Below, piece by piece: positions 12,385 through 23,000 of a stretch of 64,000 bases of DNA (its first letter is position 1; every line of letters begins with the position of its first letter). The DNA is taken from positions 278,344-342,343 of the forward strand of contig VFFE01006623.1 of the NCBI GenBank assembly GCA_008921705.1, in the 5' to 3' direction. Below the pieces are notes generated by a model that was given only the letters and a program-made list of their open reading frames with translations, was not told where the DNA came from and searched no databases. Made by a program: the position numbers and the translations under genes. Origin of the DNA: Burhinus oedicnemus. Lineage: Eukaryota > Chordata > Aves > Charadriiformes > Burhinidae.

Positions 12385-14660
12385 TGATTGTAAATGGGCA
12401 GGAATGTAATTTTGAACATTTGAATGAAAATGGTGTACTTTTGCACCTAAAGTATAGAACCTAGTCTGTTTGTTTGGGTACTCATTTTCTACTATTGTTT
12501 TTTCTTTGTAAAAAATCTTGTCTTGTAGACAGCAGAAATGCAGAACAAATGCAGGAAAAGGCAAATGAATTCATGTGAATAGCATATCCAGCCCGTCCTA
12601 GATGTTAAGGGTACATGTACAGCTTCCTCGTAATATAATAATAAGTATTTGTAATTACAATATAATAAATAATTACAAGATTATAACAATATAATATGAC
12701 AATACTACAACATATATACAGGGGAACTTCTTTTTAAACTCAGAGAATTAGTAAGTGATATATAAAGCATAAAGGAGCATAAAGGTTTGAATTCACCAGG
12801 CATTTTAAGCTGCCTCCTGGGTTATTTCATTTTTTTTTGTATTCTTACAATAGCATTTGAAATGCCATTGTACTGTGCTTCAAAGTCAGATTAGTGCTGC
12901 TGTATATAAGTACATTCTTTTCACCACTTTTGAATATGGGATCAGCCAATTCTGTTGAGGGCAAGGCCCTGAGGATGGATAAGAAGGAGTGCTCAGATGA
13001 CCTTCTCTATACATTCATACAGTCTCTAGAGCATGTCACTTCTTATTTGTCCCAGTCCCATTGCTCGGATGCAGTATCTTCTTTTCCCACTGTAGCATGA
13101 GAGAATACAGATGTCAGGGCTGCTGGCCATAATCATTGTTCCAATCATGGAAATTCACAGTTTGCACCTGAGCTTGAACACCTGCAGGATTTAGGATGAC
13201 CTGGCAGTTTTCATCTCCCTTCTGTGATTTATTTTCATGTTCACCGGCAAAGTGTGTGTACCTGTATGCTTGTGTGTGCGTATGCATGTGCCTCTCCATG
13301 ATGGTGGGACAGCTAATGGATTGCTGTTTGGAAATGACTGCTCAGGCTTAGCTTGCATAGCCATCCTAGCTAAAGATAACATTTAGTTCTCACACTGCCT
13401 GCGTGTCCCACATACATTTTCAAAGTGTCAGGCTCGATTTCCATCTTTTTCTCTGCCCTTCCTACTCTCTGGTGCATGTAGCTGACACCATGAAATTGAT
13501 TTTTCTTCCATTTGAATTTCACTGATTTCTTAAATCCTGTTTGCCTGGAGGCAGAATGACAGCATGAACTCCTGCCTTCTCCACTTTGCTCTTAGATGTA
13601 ATGCTCAGGACAACACTGTATGTTAAGCACTTAAGCATGACCAGAAGTACTCTCCCCACTATGGCCAGCTCTTCCCCTCATCTTATTTTCCTTTAATATT
13701 TTTATAAAAAACTTTGCTACTGTTTCTTGTGCCCATGCAGTACTTGCGGCTTTGTGTCCTGAGCCACTGCTCAGATCATCTTGCTTATAGAGAGCACAGA
13801 AGGAGGCTGAGCTGCAGAGCTTTTGCCAAGCCAGCTATATTGATTGAGGGTATGAAGGGTTCACCCCACCGAACTGACATCATGCTGTTCCCAAAGATCC
13901 CGTGAACTTGTGGTTGTTTGCTTTCTTTGTTTATGTCAGAGTCATAAAAAGGCAGAGAAGCTTCTGCTGGCCTTGGATCGGTGCTGGGGATGGAGCGTGG
14001 GTGCAATTGTGGTTGCAGAGCCTTCGCCACTGAAACTCTGTCATGTGGACAGGGCTTTTGAATAAAATCCAGAAACAGGACAGATGCTCTTAAAGCAGAG
14101 GTAAGCACCAGATTCAAAACTGCAACTAGAACTCCTCTCCCCTTCCTCCACCCAAATGACAGCTGCTTAGTCTTGAATCAATAAACATGTTTCATTTCAT
14201 TTTTTAACTCCAAGTCCCTCTAGTGCCTAGAGTTCCCCCTTTTATGTGACCAGACTGCACTAAACATTACATAGCTAAGTTCAGTGCCTAGATTTGGTCA
14301 GTGTCCAACAAGGATCTACCAGAATTATAGCATCCCTAAGACATAGCAGAAGGATTGGCCTGCTTTAAAAACACAGTGATGACAACTGCTTTCTTTAGAG
14401 GACAAGGCTAGAGAGAAAACTGCTCTCCCTTGCAGAAACTAGCCTACTAGACATTTGCTAAGGAAGTGGGACAACCAGCATTTCTGAGAATGCCCTGTAA
14501 CCATCATTCTAGAAAGACATCCTTAGTACTGTGCTAGAAGTCACTTAAATTAATGATGGGCACTTTCTACCTTCGCTCTTAATGTTATGTCACAGTGCAA
14601 AAAGGCATCAAGATTCATTGCACTAAAGACAGAGAGAAAGAACGTTCACAAGGGAGCACG
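12385..14660. other. Unassigned sequence
   Basis: No gene recognised. It contains a degenerate TG-rich stretch at about 13251-13292 and AT-rich DNA near 12630-12720. The frame of 110 codons on the minus strand at 13785-14117 has no recognisable domain. Confidence 0.6.
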
Positions 14661-15475
14661 ATCATAGAATGATAGAATCTCCTAGGTTGGAAGGGACCTT
14701 TAAGATCATTGAATCCAACCATCAACCTAACACTGTCAAAACCACCGCTAAAACCATGTCCCTAAGCACCACATCTACACATCTTTTAAATACCTCCAGG
14801 GATGATGACTCCACCTCTTCCCTGGGAAGCCTGTTCCAATGCTTGATAACCCTTTCCGAGAAGAAATTTTTCCTGATATCCAATCTAAACCTCCCCTGGT
14901 GCAACTTGAGGCCATTTCTTCTTGTCCTAGTGCTTGTTACTTGGAAGAAGAGACTGACCCCCACCTCTCTACGACCTTCTTTCAGGTAGTTGTAGAGAGC
15001 AATAAGATCTCTTCTGAGCCTCCTTTTCTCCAGGCTAAACAACCCCCGTTCCCTCAGCCGCTCCTCATAAGACTTGTGCTCTAGACTCCTCACCAGCTTC
15101 GTTGCCCTTCTCTGGACACCAAAGTAATGAATATATACGCAATTGCTTTTTTACTGCATAACAATACAATGAATAGGTTTTTATGCCTCTATCATAGTCC
15201 CTGTAATGCTACAAACTCATGGAGATCCTCATATAAATCAAATGGCACGAGGTGCTCCAGCACCTCGATGTCTTTCTTGTAGCGAGGGGCCCAAAACTGA
15301 ACACAGTACTTGAGGTGGAGCTTCACCAGTGCCGAGTACAGGGGGACAATCGCTTCCCTAGTCCTTCTGGCCACACTATTCCTTATATAAGCCAGGATGC
15401 TATTGGTCTTCTTGGCCACCTGGGCACACTGCTGGCTCATATTCAGCTGGCTGTCAACCAGGTCATTTGCTGGTC
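14661..15475 (-). mobile_element. CR1 LINE interrupted by a 128-bp templated insert
   Basis: Type-A CR1 on the minus strand. The 3' part occupies 14661-15119 and the more 5' part about 15249-15475, with foreign sequence at 15121-15248. Coding segments seen are the ORF2 tail ([35 protein letters not shown]) and, upstream, [28 protein letters not shown]. Compared with intact copies only about three CR1 bases (ACA) are missing at the insertion point. It closely resembles the copy at 21691-23000, which lacks the insert, so the insert arrived after this CR1 landed. Confidence 0.95.
15121..15248 (+). repeat. 128-bp templated insertion (copy A)
   Basis: This 128-bp block aligns without gaps to 16391-16518 in the same orientation, with seven mismatches (94.5% identity; six transitions and one transversion). 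It interrupts a CR1 at a point where intact copies run continuously. The bases just after it, 15249-15266, form an inverted repeat with 8-bp arms and a 2-nt loop. Six bases of this (GAGGTG) are absent from CR1 and are the reverse complement of CACCTC a few bases on. It has no terminal repeats, poly(A) or target duplication, so it does not look like a transposon. Confidence 0.93.
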
Positions 15476-16390
15476 CTTGCTTCAATAACTAGTTATTTTG
15501 TCATAGACATCATGGACATCATAGAAGGAGAATGTTACAGACCATCTGATCAAGCAAAGGAGTGGGTAATGCCTTTGAGCAGGGGATTGAACTTTAAAGT
15601 TAAGTTAACAAAAAGTCAGAGGCCTATTGAATTTTGCCGGGTGCAGGGCAGAGTTGTAAGGAAGGTAATTTTCGCCTTTGGTACCAATCATCCACCTAAA
15701 TCTCAGCAAACGGACCAATTTCTTTTTTTTTTTTTTGACTCTGGTTCTTGTCCTGAGTCAGCCAAAGAAGATATATGGAGCAGCTGGATTTTTTTTAGAA
15801 GTACTTTGTCAATAACATAATGAATATTTTGTCTGTGATTATTTTGGGGGTCTGTGGATTATCAGTGCTACCTTTATGCTGAGCTAAAGTCCATTCTTAG
15901 GAGGCCTTCAAGGCATCTAGTGCTTCTGCTGCAGGTATTAATTTTACGTGAACCCTTCCTCTAAATATAGCACAGCCATATGGCTGTTCTCTGAGCTCTG
16001 TATTAAACATTGTGTAAAATCCTAGTTCTCTGTGTAGTAATAGAGCTGCCAGGAAACTCAGGGGACAACCATGTCAGACCCATGAACATTTCAAAAATTG
16101 AAAAACAGTGTGCTCTGAGGAGCCTGCAGAAAATCTTGCCCTTGGATTCAGCTGATGTTACTATGTCAGCATGAATCACTGAAGGGCGGAGAGAATAGAA
16201 ATGCTATTCTATTTCTAAACACTCTCTTTTACATTAGTTTAGTTTAGGCTGCATAGTTTCATTTCAATCTATGCAGTGTTATACTGTTGGCATGTTACTT
16301 TCACTATTTGCTTAAAAATAGGGAATATAAAAAAAAAAAAAACTTTAGCAAGAGTGACAGATGGAATTTTTCCTCTTATGTAAAAAATGC
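15476..16390. other. Unassigned sequence
   Basis: No gene recognised. There is a 14-T run at 15723-15736 and an A-run near 16329-16342. The plus-strand frame of 117 codons (15467-15820) passes through the T-run and begins in CR1-derived sequence, and is not convincing. Confidence 0.6.
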
Positions 16391-16518
16391 AAAGTAATGA
16401 ATATATATGCAATTGCTTTTTTACTGCATGGCAATACAATGAATAGGTCTTTGTGCCTCTACCATAGTCCATGTAATGCTACAAACTCATGGAGATCCTC
16501 ATATAAATCAAATGGCAC
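16391..16518 (+). repeat. Probable donor of the 128-bp insert (copy B)
   Basis: Direct-orientation partner of 15121-15248 at an offset of exactly 1,270 bp. Both flanks look like ordinary continuous sequence, whereas copy A breaks a CR1. Copy B is therefore the likely original. No CR1, LTR or other mobile signature is visible in it. Confidence 0.9.
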
Positions 16519-17976
16519 AGAAGACTCCAATTTCTTCTCATTATCAAATGGGAAAGATGCCCCTTCTTGCAGGCAGTGGCCAAAAAACCCAAGTAGCGTA
16601 GGAAGAAAAGACAGTGCACTTTGAACAAATGATTTCTTCTACCCTGCATCAGTTCTTCTGCAGTAGTGATCATCCAGATAGCTGAAGGACTTGTGTTAAT
16701 TCTGAGCCTGCATCACTTTTTTAGCTGTTTTCTCTATTAATTTACAAAACCTGTGAAAGAGAATGTAAAAATCATGTCTAGCTAATCACATGAACTAACC
16801 GTAAGATTCTCATTCTGCAATATTTGCCCAGGAAATTAGGGTCTTATTTTGTAATCAGCTGACAGAAATAACGTGCAACAAAGTGTTTGATCAAGTAGTC
16901 TGAACACTCAAATACAGTGAAAAGTTCATTAAACAGATCTTTGATAAAAATATATGTTGTCAGAAAAAAGCTTCAAGCCAGGGCATATCTTTGAATACCT
17001 CTGAAGCGCCACTGTACTTACCACCTATTCAAAACAAGAAGTAAAATATGCAGAAGTGAATTTTCACTTGAGCCTAGCAAGACAGGCATCAATCTATTTG
17101 TTACTTTTGGATGATTTGAACGTGAAGGACTTTATTGTTCATATAAAAATATCTTTAGAAGAAGGCAATTCTTAAACCATTGATCCAAACAAAATTCAGT
17201 AATTGAGTAAACAGTAGTTCATACTATGACCTCTGCAATATCTAAGCATGGCTCAGGAGTGCTGTTGGAAAATCTGAGCTCCAAATGCTTTGTGGGCTGA
17301 ATTCTTCCCCCGTGCCTCCCTTGCACTGCCTGTGAACCCACAAACCTAATGCACGATAGGTTGCTTGAAAGCAAGTGAGGCAGGTTCTTATCTAACATTT
17401 AAAGCTTGAGACTGACTAAATGTGGAATAGTTCTTATAATTTCCACTCCCTAGCCAATTTTTCTTTGTCAGGTTATTGTATGTATGCATTTATTTTAGAA
17501 CCTACTGTTCACTATTTGGTTAAGTCGTAATTGCTAAGCAAATACATCCTTTCAGTCACCGTAATACAGAGCTATTGTTTTGAAAAATTGTGCTGCTTAA
17601 TTTACAAATCCAAGATGATTTAATCTGCTATCTTCTGCAACAACACAATGGACTTTGCCAATCATCGTACTAAATTCGCTGAAGAGATAAGAGCTAATAT
17701 GAGCTCGTTCAGCTTTGCCATCTATCTTGCAGTAGCAGTGAGTGTCCTGTTTGTTATGCAACATAATTAAATGTTGTCCTTGAGGAGTTTACATATTGCC
17801 TATTTGCATTCTCCTGTTATAATAAGAAAATTGCTGCACCTTGTAAGCTTCATCTCCACAGTCCTGTATCAAAGACATGTTTATTTACTGTATTTTCAAA
17901 TAGAAGAGATACATTTCAGAAGGTAAAGACCTTGCAAATATGTTTGCTTTTACCTGAACAAAACAGGTGGTATCAT
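16519..17976. other. Unassigned sequence
   Basis: AT-rich sequence with no recognisable gene, RNA or repeat. Confidence 0.6.
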
Positions 17977-18505
17977 TGAGGCCGCACCTCAAGTACTATA
18001 TTCAGTTTTGGGCCCCTCGCTACAAGAAAGACATTGACTGCTGGAGTGTGTCCAGAGAAGGGCAATGAAGCTGGTGAGGGGTCTAGAGAACAAGTCTAAT
18101 GATGAGCAGCTGAGGGAATGGGGGTTGTTTAGCCTGGAGAAAAGGAGGCTGAGGGGAGACCTTATCGCTCTCTACAACTACCTGAAAGGAGGTTGTGGAC
18201 AGGTGGAGGTCAGTCTCTTCTCCCAATTAACATGTGGTAGGACAAGAGAAAATGGCCTCAAGTTGCACCAAGGGAGGTTTAGGTTGGATATTAGGAAAAA
18301 TCTCTTCACAGAAATGGTTATCAAGCATTGGAACAGGCTTCCCAGGGAAGCAGTGGAGTCACCATCCCTGGAGGTATTTAAAAGATGTGTAGATGTGGTG
18401 CTTAGGGACCCAGTTTAGTGGTGGACTTGGCAGTATTAGGCTAAATGTTGGACTTGATGATCTTAAACATCTATTCCAACCTAAATGATTCTGTGATTCT
18501 ATAAT
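17977..18505 (+). mobile_element. CR1 LINE, 5'-truncated 3' end
   Basis: Type-A CR1 starting at 'tgaggccgcacctcaagta' and running through the ORF2 tail ([57 protein letters not shown]; stop at about 18416-18418) to the 3' terminus 'gattctgtgattctataat'. A small indel upstream ('attgactgctgg' instead of 'attgaggtgctgg') breaks the frame near the VQRR segment. Confidence 0.96.
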
Positions 18506-19515
18506 ACGTACCTGAGGGGCCAAATGCCAGGAGTGCTGTGGAGGTCAGACAGCTGCAGAGACCCAGCACTGTGCAGGCCCCATTCCTTCCCAGCAACTGC
18601 AGATCACCCTGCAGGAGGGCTGTGGTGGGGGGCTGCTGGGAGCCATCGGGACCCCTCACAAAACAACATCAATAAGGCAAACAGGGCCAGGAAGTGGCAG
18701 GACCGGCCTGCTCCTCAGGAAGGGTGAGCTGGGAGCCAAGTCTGACAGCAAGGCTGGCAGGGCAGCACCCTCACCTGCAGGGGTACATCAAGGAGTGAGG
18801 AGCAGGTCGGGTGGCAGACAGGTCCAGTGGTCATCAGAGACGTGGTAAGGCAGCTCTGAGGTCAAGCCAAGAAATCAAGCATCAGGGAGGTCCATGTGTG
18901 GCAAGAGCACACACACACCCACCCTTTCCCACCATGGGTCTAATGGAGCGGTACAGAGGCATGGTGGCTCATTTGGCAGGAAGCTCGTGAGCTGCTGGTC
19001 ACATACACAAACAACCCCCAGACACGTACCCCAGATACCCTGGAGACCGCCTCAGCCAATGAGCCCACCTTGAAGACATCTTGACCAATGAAAGCTATGT
19101 GACCACAACCAATAGGTGACCACAGTTCAGATCCAACCAGGCTATAAAATGGGGTCCCTGACCGACACCCCCTTTTGAGTGGTTCTCCTTGAAGCAGCAG
19201 GTCTGTGATTGGAAGCCCTTTTGGCTGAGATGTTGGCTCAGAGTAACTTCCCCGGGGACTGAGTGTCCTCACCTTTTAGGTGAGTGGTTTGTGCATTTTG
19301 AACCACCATTCTAAGCTTAGAGTTAATATGCACAGTGTAGTAATAGCTCCCAACTGACATCCCAAACCTGTAAAAAGTTATGTCTGCCAAAGTGTTTGTA
19401 GTATAAGTTCCCTGTTAATTTTTACCATTCTACTTTTTTTTCTGACAGTATTAAAACCCGTTTGTTTTTTTTTTTTCCACATCTTTTGTTGGTCTTACAC
19501 TTCCACGACACCATG
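18506..19515 (+). promoter_or_regulatory. Candidate LTR or promoter region
   Basis: GC-richer block immediately after a CR1 3' end. Three CCAAT boxes (19056-19060, 19085-19089, 19109-19113) lie upstream of a TATAAAA box (19143-19149), with about 30 nt between the last CCAAT and the TATA. A T-rich stretch and T12 at 19465-19476 follow. The arrangement is like an avian retroviral LTR promoter, but I could not find matched TG...CA ends, a target-site duplication or a primer-binding site, so LTR identity is unproven. A cellular promoter is the alternative. The promoter-like part is about 18880-19515. Confidence 0.4.
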
Positions 19516-20110
19516 GCCAGGCACAGTTGTATCTGCAACGCAGCTGAAGGCATGGGCCCCAGCTCCAGCACAGCTCCTGGGTGAAGGGGGACCTCAGCTT
19601 CCCAAGCTCTTGCTCACATGGCCCGGCCGCACCGTTTCAGAGCTGGCCTGAGCACCCGCAGCCAGACCCCCAGGAGGGGCAAAGAGGCTGCAAAGTTCTC
19701 CTGACAAATAGGAGACACAGAGACTGCTGGATCTGCCACAAAGCACTGGAGTTGCCCCGTATTTTGGAACACCCCAAAATGATTCCCACAGTATTTTCAC
19801 AGGAAGATAGCGTGGGTGCTAAAGAAGTGTTGTGCTCTTCAGCCTTTCCTTAGTGCCATGCCTCCATAAAGCTGTAAAGATAATGGTAACATGAATCTCT
19901 GCCTGTACATAGAGATAAGGAAGTCTATAATAATTTCCAAACCCACAGTTACTTGTTATTTTAAAAGGTCATTGACTATTTGAATCACTTTGCTTTCAGA
20001 AAATCAGAAGTTAAACATACATTGTCTTTCGTGGTTTTTGCAAGCCCAACCTGTATGGCACTAACACAGTATGTAAATACCGCTTACATAAAGCATGATT
20101 TTAAAGTATT
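19516..20110. other. Unassigned sequence
   Basis: The first 330 bp remain GC-rich and may belong to the preceding LTR-like block. The frame at 19581-19853 (90 codons) has no recognisable domain. Confidence 0.5.
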
Positions 20111-20620
20111 CATAGAATCACAGAATCATTGAATGGTTTAGGTTGGAAGGGACCTTAAAGATCATCTTGTTCCAACGCCCTTGCCATGGGCAAGGACATC
20201 TCCTACTAGACCAGATTGCTCAAAGCCTCATCCAACCTGGCCTTGAACACTTCCACTGATGGGGCCTCCACAGCTTCCCTGGGCCACCTGTTCCGGTGCC
20301 TTACCACCCTCAGAGCAAAAAAGTTCTTCCTAATACCTATTCTAAATCTACTCTCTTCTAGCTTGAAACCATTACCACTTGTCCTATCACTACCTGCCTT
20401 TGTGAAAAGTCCCTCTCCAGCTTTCTTGCAGGCCCCCTTCAGATACTGGAAGGCTGCTATAAGGTCTCCCCGGAGCCTTCTCTTCTCCAGGTTGAACAAC
20501 CCCAACTCTCTCAGCCTGTCCTCATAGCAGAGGTGTTCTAATCCTCTGATCATCTTTGTGGCCCTTCTCTGGACCTGCTCCAACAGGTCCATGTCTATCT
20601 TATGCTGGGGGCTCCAGTAT
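20111..20620 (-). mobile_element. CR1 LINE, 5'-truncated 3' end
   Basis: Type-C CR1 on the minus strand. The reversed terminus (catagaatcacagaatca) and 'ggttggaagggaccttaaag' block are followed by the ORF2 tail with [38 protein letters not shown] and [14 protein letters not shown]. It is truncated just upstream of the 'cccccagcataag' segment. It reads CAG at the codon where the copy at 56960-58434 has TAG, which helps show that the latter is a secondary nonsense change. Confidence 0.96.
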
Positions 20621-21690
20621 ATTCTGTCAGCACTGAGGTCTATACAAATTTTGTACACAGGCAGATTTGTAGATTTATATAATTTACCCTAGTTTCATGC
20701 AGCATTAATTTGCTGATTAAAATCAAGGGAAAATGACCAGAGAATTGCACAATCATTAGTCTATCAAATGCTTTAGGAAAAATTACTATTATAGGATATT
20801 ATGTAGAAATAATACGAAATGTTAAAATCCACAGGAAAAAGAAAAAAAAAAAGCAAAAAACCTGAAAACCAGCAAGAAAATTAATATGAAGACATGAATT
20901 ACTTCTGCTCTCTGGTCCAAAGAAGTAGAAAAGCCACAGGTAAACCTGTGTGCCAAACTCCACACAGGTAGAGATTTATTTTTCAGATATTTTGCAGGAA
21001 AGGGCAGAATTGTCATCACACTTTACACAAAGTAAGACAAGAGAAAAGTTCCTGTTTCCTTTATGCATTCACCGCTTGGTCTTGTTCAAACACATCCTTT
21101 GAAGCTGGAATATCAGCAGCTATTTGCCCTATATCCCCTTCTGTGAATATGCAGGGCAGGAGTGGCACAGAGCTCTGGTCTTCTTGGGCATGGTGGCTGT
21201 GAAGGAAGATAATGAAGCTGCTGCATTGCAAGAGCTGAACATGCTTATTTCCTCCTCCACCTCCTCAGAAGAAAAGCAGAGGTGCAATTAATTATCAATA
21301 ATCTGTTGTCTGGCTTTCGAGGACAGTGCAGATGTGCAGTGTTTTTTTCCTATAGGTATGTTGTAAAATTACAATCTGCTCTTCCTCAACATTTAGGAAT
21401 GCCCAGAATCAATGCCCATGTGGCACCTATGTTATCAGCTTTTATTCTTATGTGAAGATTCGCTTAAAGAGCCTGCTTACCCAGCCACCCATAGGTGTAG
21501 TTAGTTGACTCAGACTTTCACACAAGATTATAATAATAAAATTTGCTGAATTTGTATCATAGATCCTTAGTTTTAGGCAGAAATTCCCTCAAAACTGATT
21601 GAAAAATAACATGACTGGCCCATATTTTAGACCTGCCAATTGGTGTCATTCACTCATCTTGTGTTTTGTCTACAAGACATCCAACAGGGA
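20621..21690. other. Unassigned sequence
   Basis: No gene or transposon recognised. There is a short A-rich run near 20845-20865. Confidence 0.6.
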
Positions 21691-23000
21691 ATCAGAGAAT
21701 CATAGAATCAGAATAATTTAGGTTGGAAGGGACCTTTAAGATCATTGAATCCAACCATCAACCTAACACTGTCAAAACCACCACTACAACCATGTCCCTA
21801 AGCACCACATCTACACATCTTTTAAATACCTCCAGGGATGGTGACTCCACCACTTCCCTGGGCAGCCTGTTCCAATGCTTGATAACCCTTTCCGCGAAGA
21901 AATTTTTCCTGATATCCAATCTAAACCTCCCCTGGTGCAACTTGAGGCCATTTCTTCTTGTCCTAGTGCTTGTTACTTGGAAGAAGAGACTGACCCCCAC
22001 CTCTCTACAATCTCCTTTCAGGTAGTTGTAGAGAGCGATAAGGTCTCTTCTGAGCCTCCTTTTCTCCAGGCTAAACAATCCCCGTTCCCTCAGCCACTCC
22101 TCATAAGACTTGTGCTCTAGACCCCTCACCAGCTTCATTGCCTTGCATGCTCCAGAACCTCGATATCTTTCTTGTAGTGAATGGCCCAAAACTGAACACA
22201 ATATTCAAGGTGGGGCCTTACCAGTGCCGAGTACAGGGGGACAATTGCTTCCCTAGTCCTGCTGGCCACACTATTCCTTATACAAGCCAGGATGCTGTTG
22301 GCCTTCTTGGCCACCTGGGCACACTGCTGGCTCATATTCAGCTTACTGACATCCTCAGGTCCTTTTCCACCAGGCAGCTTTCCAGCCACTCTTCCCTAAG
22401 CCTGTAGCGTTGCATGGGGTTGTTGTGACCCCAGTGCAGGACCCTGCACTTGGCCTTGTTGAAACTCATACCATTGGCCTTGACCCATCGATCCAGTCTG
22501 TCCAGATCCTCCTGTAGAGCCTTCCTACCCTCAAGCAGATCAACACTCCTGCCCAACTTGGTGTTGTCTGCAAACTTACTGAGGCTGCACTCAATCCCCT
22601 CGTCCAGATTGTTGATAAAGATATTAAAGAGAACCAGCCCCAATACTGAGCCTTGGGGAACACCACTGGTGACCAGCCACCAACTGGATTTAACTCCATT
22701 CACCACAGCTCTCTGGGCCTGGCCATCAAACCAGTTTTTTATCCAGCAAAGCATATGACTGTCCAAGCCATGAGCAGCCAGTTTCTCCAGAAGAATGCTC
22801 TAGGAAACACTATTAAAGGCTTTACTAAAGTCAAGACAAACAACATCCACAGCCTTTCCCTCATCCACTAAGCGGGTCACCTTGTCATAAAGGAGATCAA
22901 GTTAGTCAAGCAGGACCTACCTTTCATAAACCCACGCAGACTGGGCCTGATCACTTGATTGTCCTGCACTTGCCTGCCATCCCTCAGAATGGTACGCTTC
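21691..23000 (-). mobile_element. CR1 LINE, long 5'-truncated copy
   Basis: At about 1.3 kb this is the second-longest CR1 here and the longest of type A. From its 3' terminus it runs through the ORF2 tail, the linker ([11 protein letters not shown]) and the RT core ([28 protein letters not shown]), and ends near 23000 in the RT fingers region. An indel at about 22141-22150 replaces roughly 14 CR1 bases with 7 others. Several frameshifts divide the coding region. The 3' half is very close in sequence to the copy at 14661-15475. Confidence 0.97.
21758..22766 (-). pseudogene. CR1 reverse-transcriptase remnant with FADN
   Basis: Frame-broken ORF2 remnant in three overlapping frames (22338-22766, 22135-22389, 21758-22201). 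The first carries [10 protein letters not shown] and the catalytic-site motif as FADN: the second aspartate of FADD is changed to asparagine (GAC to AAC). This is the change expected from CpG decay, since the preceding base is C. The active site is therefore dead in addition to the frameshifts. Confidence 0.88.

Noticed and set aside
12061..12564. Minus-strand frame of 167 codons with Ser/Leu/Pro/Phe repeats
   Set aside because: It is a translation through the (TTCCC)n strand of the microsatellite, not a gene.
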